A stretch of 64,000 nt of DNA from Candidatus Methanomassiliicoccus intestinalis Issoire-Mx1. GTDB taxonomy: Archaea > Thermoplasmatota > Thermoplasmata > Methanomassiliicoccales > Methanomassiliicoccaceae. How positions within the stretch are numbered: the stretch's first letter is position 1; each line of letters begins with the position of its first letter. Position numbers and translations under genes: made by a program. The notes beneath the pieces were generated by a model. The model had not been told where the DNA came from and ran no database searches. It saw only the letters and a list, made by a program, of their open reading frames with translations. The stretch is taken from positions 186,001-250,000 of the forward strand of contig NC_021353.1 in assembly GCF_000404225.1 (NCBI RefSeq), in the 5' to 3' direction. This document shows, piece by piece, positions 59,504 through 64,000 of the stretch.

Positions 59504-59511
59504 TTTTATAT
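59504..59511 (+). promoter_or_regulatory. TATA box of the ilv leader
   Basis: TTTTATAT lies 28 bp (centre to ATG) before the short open frame at 59535, the distance seen at other leaderless starts in this window. Confidence 0.5.
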
Positions 59512-59534
59512 TCAGATGCCATACGCTGGCTGCA

Positions 59535-59600
59535 ATGTTAGTCTCTGGAGCAGATACCTCAGTTTTTATTGCATTGGGTTCTGTGGTCTTGACTAGCTGA
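59535..59600 (+). CDS. Candidate ilv leader peptide
   Basis: This 21-codon frame encodes MLVSGADTSVFIALGSVVLT plus a final Ser, with 8 of 21 residues Leu, Val or Ile. Its ATG is at the expected transcription start, and its TGA shares its last base with the hairpin that follows. The arrangement matches bacterial ilv leader peptides, but no archaeal precedent is known to me and it has no Shine-Dalgarno. Confidence 0.4.
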   Translation: MLVSGADTSVFIALGSVVLTS

Positions 59601-59635
59601 AGGCACCTAGTTTCTGGTGGCCTTATGCATTTTTA
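59600..59635 (+). promoter_or_regulatory. Attenuator-like hairpin before ilvB
   Basis: AAGGCACC (59600-59607) pairs with GGTGGCCTT (59616-59624) with one bulged base and an 8-base loop. ATGCA and five T residues (59631-59635) follow, then the AAGGTGG ribosome-binding site of ilvB. It could act as a regulated terminator. Confidence 0.45.
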
Positions 59636-59647
59636 GAAGGTGGTTAG

Positions 59648-60542
59648 TTGAAAGGTTCTAAAGCCGTTTTTACGCTGTTGGAAGAAAGAGGGGGTTGAAG
59701 TAATGTTTGGATACCCCGGAGGTCAAAGTCTGCAGCTTTACGATGACTTGATAGATTCCAACATACGGTACGTTTTAGTGCGCCATGAACAGTGTGCAGC
59801 ACACATGGCTGACGGATTTGCACATGCTACAGGAAAAGTCGGAGTATGCACTTCTATATCCGGGCCAGGCGCAACGAATCTTGTCACAGGAGTCGCCACT
59901 GCATATGTAGACTCATCACTAATGATGGTTCTGACGGGACAGGTTCCAACAACGGCTTTAGGGAATCAGGAGTTTCAAGAAGCTGATTCTTTTTCAATCA
60001 TTATGCCGATAACCAAGCATAACCTCAGGATTCTCGATCATTCTGAAATCAAAGACGTATTACGGGCAGGATATTCTTCTGATGTGCCTTACCTAATTGA
60101 CATTAGACTCGATCCCGAGGAAGACGTTCTGCCTATGGTACCTCCAGGCGATGGTCCGGGCCACAATCATGCGGGGAAGATGCACATGGAACCGATCATG
60201 ATTACTGGTGAAAGGTCCCCAGGCCTTATTCAACGAGTCATAATTGAGCTGGGAAGACGTGGAATTGAGTCTGAAAAGATGTTCATGATCCACGAAGGTG
60301 ATAAAACTAAGATAATCATTGAGGCAGATATTGGTAAAATGAACGGCCGCCTTCTGCATGCTCTCATGGGTCCGCAGGATGTCGAGCTGGCAGAACACCT
60401 CCATGATGACTCCGACTGCTTCTGGAAGTGCTCTCCAAACAATACCTCTGGGTCTCTCATTTCCAAGGGTAATGACAATGCCTCTGGAATCCAGAAACTC
60501 GCTGAAGAATACATCTGCAAATATAAAGAATGTGAAAACTAA
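59648..60542 (+). pseudogene. ilvB: Collapsed acetolactate synthase: ilvB ends fused to an IlvN-type ACT domain
   Basis: TTG 59648 follows AAGGTGG and begins KGSKAVFTLLEERG. A run of five G (59690-59694), one too many, then shifts the frame into TGA 59696-59698. From 59703 the IlvB sequence resumes in the correct frame: FGYPGGQSLQLYDDL, the ThDP-activating Glu in VRHEQCAAHMADGFAHATG, GPGATNLVTGVATA and MPITKHNLRI. It jumps directly to the extreme C terminus, PYLIDIRLDPEEDVLPMVPP. Roughly 400 residues, including the FAD-like and ThDP-binding domains, are missing. An IlvN-like ACT region follows in frame (GERSPGLIQRVIIELGRRGI). It cannot be an active synthase. ilvC follows by 11 bp and is intact. 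An assembly or sequencing artefact must be excluded. Confidence 0.85.
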
Positions 60543-60553
60543 TCGGTGATAAT

Positions 60554-61543
60554 ATGGTATCAAAAATATATCACGACTCAGACGCTGATTTAGGCGTATT
60601 GAACGGTAAAAAGATCGCAGTTATCGGCTACGGTAACCAGGGAAGAGCACAGGCAATGTGTCTTCATGATTCTGGTATGGATGTTGTAGTCGGTTTAAGA
60701 AAGAATGGAAAATCCTGGAAAATCGCAGAATCCGACGGTCTTAAAGTAGCAGAAGTCCCGGAAGCTGTAAAAGGCGCAGACATCGTCATGATTCTTATTC
60801 CTGATGAAGTTCAGTCAGCCGTTTATTCAGAACAGATTGCTCCAAATCTGAAAGATGGAGCAGCCCTTGAATTTGCTCATGGGTTTGCCATAACCTTTAA
60901 TTTCATCAAGCCTCCTCAAAACTGTGATGTAATCATGGTGGCTCCAAAGTCACCAGGTAAAATGGTCCGTCAGACTTATCTTGAAGGATTCGGCGTACCT
61001 TCATTAATCGCAGTCCATCAGGATGCTTCCGGGAACGCAAAATCTCTGGCTCTTGCACTGTCAAAAGGCATCGGTTCCACAAAAGCTGGTGTTCTAGAAA
61101 CAGACTTCAGGGAGGAAGCAACATCTGATCTCTTTGGAGAGCAGTCAGTTCTCTGCGGTGGAGTTACAGCCCTCATCGAAGCAGGTTTTGAAACTCTGGT
61201 AAATGCTGGTTACAAGCCGGAGATTGCTTATTTTGAGGTTCTTCATGAGCTGAAACTGATCGTTGATCTCATCCAGGCCGGCGGAATCATGCATATGTGG
61301 GAATCTGTTTCAAACACTGCTGAATACGGTGGATTGAGCCGCAGAGACGCCGTCATAAACGAAGACTCTAAAAAAGCAATGAAGAAAATCTTAGACGATA
61401 TTCAGTCTGGAAAGTTTGCTGAAGAGTGGTCTCAAGAATGGAAAGTGGATCTTGCCGGCATGAAGGAAATGGAATCAAAAGATGCTGACAAACAGATTGA
61501 AAAAGTCGGAAAAGAGATCCGCGCCCTTTTCGAAAGAAATTAA
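60554..61543 (+). CDS. ilvC: Ketol-acid reductoisomerase IlvC
   Basis: The 329-residue class I enzyme converts acetolactate or acetohydroxybutyrate to the dihydroxy acids of valine, leucine and isoleucine synthesis. KIAVIGYGNQGRAQAMCLHD is the NADPH fold, APKSPGKMVRQTYLEGFGVP and DLFGEQSVLCGGVTALIEAG are catalytic-domain motifs, and ESVSNTAEYGGLSRR is conserved. GGTGAT precedes the ATG. Its substrate-making partner upstream is broken. Confidence 0.96.
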   Translation: MVSKIYHDSDADLGVLNGKKIAVIGYGNQGRAQAMCLHDSGMDVVVGLRKNGKSWKIAESDGLKVAEVPEAVKGADIVMILIPDEVQSAVYSEQIAPNLKDGAALEFAHGFAITFNFIKPPQNCDVIMVAPKSPGKMVRQTYLEGFGVPSLIAVHQDASGNAKSLALALSKGIGSTKAGVLETDFREEATSDLFGEQSVLCGGVTALIEAGFETLVNAGYKPEIAYFEVLHELKLIVDLIQAGGIMHMWESVSNTAEYGGLSRRDAVINEDSKKAMKKILDDIQSGKFAEEWSQEWKVDLAGMKEMESKDADKQIEKVGKEIRALFERN

Positions 61544-61551
61544 GTATTTTC

Positions 61552-61580
61552 GGGAGACTAATCTCCCTTTCTTTATTTTT
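61552..61580 (+). terminator. Terminator after ilvC
   Basis: GGGAGA (61552-61557), loop CTAA, TCTCCC (61562-61567), then TTTCTTTATTTTT. Confidence 0.8.
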
Positions 61581-61691
61581 ACATATTACTTCCAACTGTG
61601 TTAGATAAACTTGAGCTTTCAAACATCACAGGTTTAACTCAGCACAAGTCAGATTCTGTTTAAAACTGCATTTTGTATAAAAATATGAAGT

Positions 61692-61720
61692 GGTTTCTAG
61701 TGATAGAAACCATTTTTTTA
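61692..61720. terminator. Bidirectional terminator beside terC
   Basis: GGTTTCTA (61692-61699) pairs with TAGAAACC (61704-61711). A run of seven to eight T residues follows on the plus strand and ATATTTTTATAC on the minus strand, so it can end terC and stop rightward read-through. Confidence 0.7.
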
Positions 61721-62656
61721 TTACGCTGCTGTTTTTGTTTTCTTAAGATGTCTGTTCCTTATCACCGAGGCAATTATTGCAACCAGCAGTACAACGAGAA
61801 TGACTCCCAGTGAAACAAGAACATCTACATGATATCCCCAGATCGGCAGGAGCATCTTAATTCCAACAAATCCTAGGATTACTGCAAGTCCGTATTTGAG
61901 GTAGTACATCGCAGACATTATTCCTGCAAGTGCAAAGTACAGAGATCTGAGACCGAGAATTGCAAACACGTTTGATGTGTATACAACAAACATATCGGTT
62001 GTAATTCCCATAACAGCTGGGATTGAGTCCACGGCGAATACGATATCTGTAGTTTCAATTACAAGCAGTGCCAGAAACAATGGAGTGGCTGCGAGGACGC
62101 CTGCATTTCTCACAAAGAATTTCCCACCCTGGGAGTCAGTGCTTACAGGCATTATCTTCTTAAATCCCCTGACTACAATATTCTTATCTGGGTCTACTTT
62201 CTGATCCTTCTGGACTGCTAACTTAACAGCAGTTATCAGGAGGAATATTCCGAAAATATAGAGTAACCAGTCAAACTTTTCAACAAGAGTCACTCCGGCA
62301 AAGATGAATATTGCTCTGAATACTAAAGCACCGATAATTCCATAGAATAATATCTTGTGCTGATATTCTGGAGTAATTCCAAAGAATGCAAATATTATTA
62401 TGAATACGAATAAATTATCAACGCTAAGTGCTTTCTCCATTACATACGCGGCAGTATATTCCAGACCACTTTGGGATCCCATCTGCCAAAAAATAACGGC
62501 ATTAAATGCGAGGGCAATTCCGATCCAGAATGCGCTCATTATAAGCGCTTCCTTTACCCCAATAACATGACTCTTGCGGTTAAATACCCCAAGATCCAAT
62601 GCTAAGAGGACAACTACGATAACAGCGAATGCTATCCACATTGTGTCGCTAAACAT
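61721..62656 (-). CDS. TerC/Alx family integral membrane protein
   Basis: The 311-residue protein has about nine helices. The TerC signatures are ALDLGVFNRKSHVIGVKEAL, VMEKALSVDNLFVFIIIF and VIETTDIVFAVDSIPAVMGI, with membrane aspartates thought to move metal ions. Relatives export manganese or load metalloenzymes, and some respond to tellurite. Metal specificity cannot be read from sequence. GGAG lies about 10 bp before the ATG, and TTAATAATATG upstream is a possible promoter. Confidence 0.9.
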   Translation of the reverse strand: MFSDTMWIAFAVIVVVLLALDLGVFNRKSHVIGVKEALIMSAFWIGIALAFNAVIFWQMGSQSGLEYTAAYVMEKALSVDNLFVFIIIFAFFGITPEYQHKILFYGIIGALVFRAIFIFAGVTLVEKFDWLLYIFGIFLLITAVKLAVQKDQKVDPDKNIVVRGFKKIMPVSTDSQGGKFFVRNAGVLAATPLFLALLVIETTDIVFAVDSIPAVMGITTDMFVVYTSNVFAILGLRSLYFALAGIMSAMYYLKYGLAVILGFVGIKMLLPIWGYHVDVLVSLGVILVVLLVAIIASVIRNRHLKKTKTAA

Positions 62657-62755
62657 CTAGATTTCGCTCCAAGGCGTAAATTCTACTTTTTCGCATACCC
62701 CTCTCATATTATTAATCTTTTGATGACTCGATCAACAGATTTAGTCAGTGTGATC

Positions 62756-63421
62756 TTACTCCCACGGGTCTATAAAATCTTCATCTTCATAGCAGATATG
62801 TTTACAGCGTGTCCGGTGAAGCTCTCCATATTTTTTGTGGCAGTCTGGACACAGTGTTTTTAGATTCCCCGGATGATCAGAACCGCCCAGCGATCTTGGT
62901 ATGATATGATGAACTTCCAGCGATTCCTTCTTGTATCCGCCCTTGCCGTGCCTCAACGAGGGATCATATACTTTACGGCTGCTTTTGCCAAATTCTGCTC
63001 CGCAGTCCTGGCAGGTATATTTGTCTCTTCTGAGAATTCTCTGTCTGATATTACGCCAGAGATATACACGGATCCAATCCTCCGTCCAGTCTGAATATAT
63101 TGGTTTGCGTGTTCCATCTGGATAATACTTAGGGGGCTGTGAAAATTCTTTTCTAAGTTCAGTAAAAGCTTCATTCACATTATGCTTCTCTTTACACAGC
63201 TTCTGTTCTCCTGATCCAGCATAATGTCTTTTTTTACAGTATGGGCAGAATTCAAGAGTTCTGATCTCTCCGTTTCTGTACGGGCATTTTCTGAGGACTT
63301 CCTTAGTGCAAAATATCGGCATGCCCGTTTCTTTCGTCATTTTGTATGTGCCGTCATCATCCAACAGTCCGCAGTGGCTCTCCCGGAGCGGATCAAGCCT
63401 GTGAAGGCAGAAATCGGGCAT
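62756..63421 (-). CDS. HNH endonuclease-fold protein with Cys-rich N-terminal region
   Basis: The 221-residue protein ends in a complete HNH domain: YTCQDCGAEFG, then LEVHHIIPRSLGGSDHPGNL and LCPDCHKKYGELH. Residues about 5-80 contain further Cys/His pairs (CLHRLDPLRESHC, CTKEVLRKCPYR, FCPYCKKRHYAGSG), suggesting one or two more zinc knuckles. Stand-alone HNH proteins can belong to mobile elements or DNA repair; no intron, phage or restriction gene is adjacent. ATG 63421 has GGTGA at 5-bp spacing. Confidence 0.75.
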   Translation of the reverse strand: MPDFCLHRLDPLRESHCGLLDDDGTYKMTKETGMPIFCTKEVLRKCPYRNGEIRTLEFCPYCKKRHYAGSGEQKLCKEKHNVNEAFTELRKEFSQPPKYYPDGTRKPIYSDWTEDWIRVYLWRNIRQRILRRDKYTCQDCGAEFGKSSRKVYDPSLRHGKGGYKKESLEVHHIIPRSLGGSDHPGNLKTLCPDCHKKYGELHRTRCKHICYEDEDFIDPWE

Positions 63422-63529
63422 CATCGTCACCCATATTATATATCCGGCTAATCCATATTGCGATCAACTGGACAAACATATATTATTTACTATTTGCAAT
63501 AGGGGGATAGTATTACGCGGATGACTACT

Positions 63530-64000
63530 ATGAAACAATTCAACACTCTGGATGATTTTCACTTTGAAGATAAGACTGTTCTATTGAGAGTAGATATTAA
63601 CTGCCCTTTGGACAAGGAAACACTGAAACTGACGGATGACAACCGCATCCGGCACATCGTTCCTACTGTCAGAGAGCTGCTGGATGACGGGGCAAAAGTT
63701 GTCATCATCGCGCATCAGGGGAGACCTGGAGACTGGGATTTTATCGACCTTCAGCAGCACGCCGAATGTCTTTCAAAGTACTTGTCTAAACAAGTGAGGT
63801 ATGTAGATGATATTCTCGGGGATGTTGCCATTTCGGAAATAAAAAATCTCACGCCGGGAAACGTCATCATGCTCAAAAATATCCGTGAACTTCCCTATGA
63901 ACTGGAAAAAAAGAGTGCAGAAGAACATGCAAACAGTGAACTTGTGAAAACACTGGCACCGCTGTTTGACTATTATGTAAACGATGCATTTGCTACCGCT
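63530..64000 (+). CDS. pgk: Phosphoglycerate kinase, 5' part (cut by window end)
   Basis: The gene runs off the right edge after about 157 codons. MKQFNTLDDFHFEDKTVLLR starts it, then VDINCPLD (substrate-binding Asp/Asn), RIRHIVPTVRELLDDGAKVV, IAHQGRPGD and LKNIRELPYE, with NDAFATA at the edge. It interconverts 1,3-bisphosphoglycerate and 3-phosphoglycerate in gluconeogenesis, the step next to gap. ATG 63521, three codons earlier, is an alternative start; AGGGGGAT lies at 63501-63507. A TATA-like ATATATTATTTAC at about 63478-63490 is the likely promoter. Confidence 0.93.
   Translation, partial: MKQFNTLDDFHFEDKTVLLRVDINCPLDKETLKLTDDNRIRHIVPTVRELLDDGAKVVIIAHQGRPGDWDFIDLQQHAECLSKYLSKQVRYVDDILGDVAISEIKNLTPGNVIMLKNIRELPYELEKKSAEEHANSELVKTLAPLFDYYVNDAFATA

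Noticed and set aside
59518..59598. Alternative leader peptide in the frame of ATG 59516
   Set aside because: Its 26 codons are not rich in branched-chain residues, and the ATG is too close to the TATA box for a leaderless start.
62756..63421. Restriction or anti-phage system built on the HNH protein
   Set aside because: Neighbours are terC and pgk; no methyltransferase, helicase or other defence gene is adjacent.
1..64000. tRNA genes, CRISPR arrays, rRNA
   Set aside because: Scanning the intergenic stretches for the T-arm GGTTCRANYCC pattern and for regularly spaced repeats gave nothing.

Overview
The window is a piece of a methanogen chromosome. It is archaeal: RpoK, uS2, RPA with an RPA-associated protein, Nep1, Nob1, Csl4, a METTL5-type methyltransferase, CDP-archaeol synthase, geranylgeranyl reductase, PurP and the archaeal type II GAPDH are all here. 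It carries an Fpo complex operon in the order A-B-C-D-H-I-J(N)-J(C)-K-L-M-N with neither fpoO nor fpoF beside it. A stand-alone "headless" Fpo complex, a full anaerobic corrin pathway, a putative methanogenesis marker protein, a B12-binding radical SAM protein of the Ta0216 type and very few TAG stops together point to Methanomassiliicoccales (Thermoplasmatota). The AT-leaning composition suggests a Methanomassiliicoccus intestinalis-like host-associated lineage. The order is an inference from gene content; the species is a guess.

Layout: 1-2 kb, rpoK-rpsB and a MEMO1 homologue. 2-4.4 kb, RPA operon (minus strand). 4.5-7.3 kb, VTT membrane protein, purP, nep1 and a broken OmdA/YdeI gene. 7.4-12.7 kb, pdxS, an aspartate-type aminotransferase, hypB with a small Cys/His-tailed partner, and an aryl-CoA ligase plus ACT protein. 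12.7-19.9 kb, a divergent corrin cluster: cbiL-cbiF-cbiH-cbiC leftwards, cbiD-cbiG-cbiJET rightwards. 20-22.5 kb, an SSS symporter with a 38-residue accessory protein and two paralogous small proteins. 22.9-25.6 kb, class V aminotransferase-serA. 25.7-33 kb, MFS transporter, DUF6015-like protein, XPD helicase, carS, pyrE, type 4 UDG, a putative methanogenesis marker 11 and uppS. 33-35.8 kb, B12/radical SAM protein and proC. 36-46.2 kb, the fpo operon. 46.2-49.3 kb, CBS protein, prenyl synthase, geranylgeranyl reductase and nob1. 49.4-52.2 kb, an RNA-processing operon (regulator-METTL5-csl4-thiI). 52.4-55.9 kb, a three-subunit archaeal glutamate synthase between two regulators. 56-58.2 kb, a P47K/CobW GTPase and a Cys-rich winged-helix regulator. 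58.3-64 kb, gap, a collapsed ilvB(N), ilvC, terC, an HNH protein and the start of pgk.

How they fit together: Fpo conserves energy from electrons that, without FpoF, must arrive from a donor other than F420H2. The corrin cluster makes the cofactor for methyl transfer. CarS, prenyl synthase, geranylgeranyl reductase and UppS build archaeal lipids and polyprenol carriers. Several promoters put a TATA-like box about 28 bp before the start codon with no Shine-Dalgarno, so leaderless transcripts look common; internal operon genes have clear GGAGG/GGTGA sites.

The points most worth following are: FpoI carries a second pair of [4Fe-4S] motifs; ilvB is reduced to its two ends behind an attenuator-like leader; an amber codon plus a frameshift interrupt the OmdA-type gene in a genome that hardly uses TAG; hypB is paired with a Cys/His-tailed small protein; and a Cys-rich winged-helix protein is paired with a P47K GTPase.
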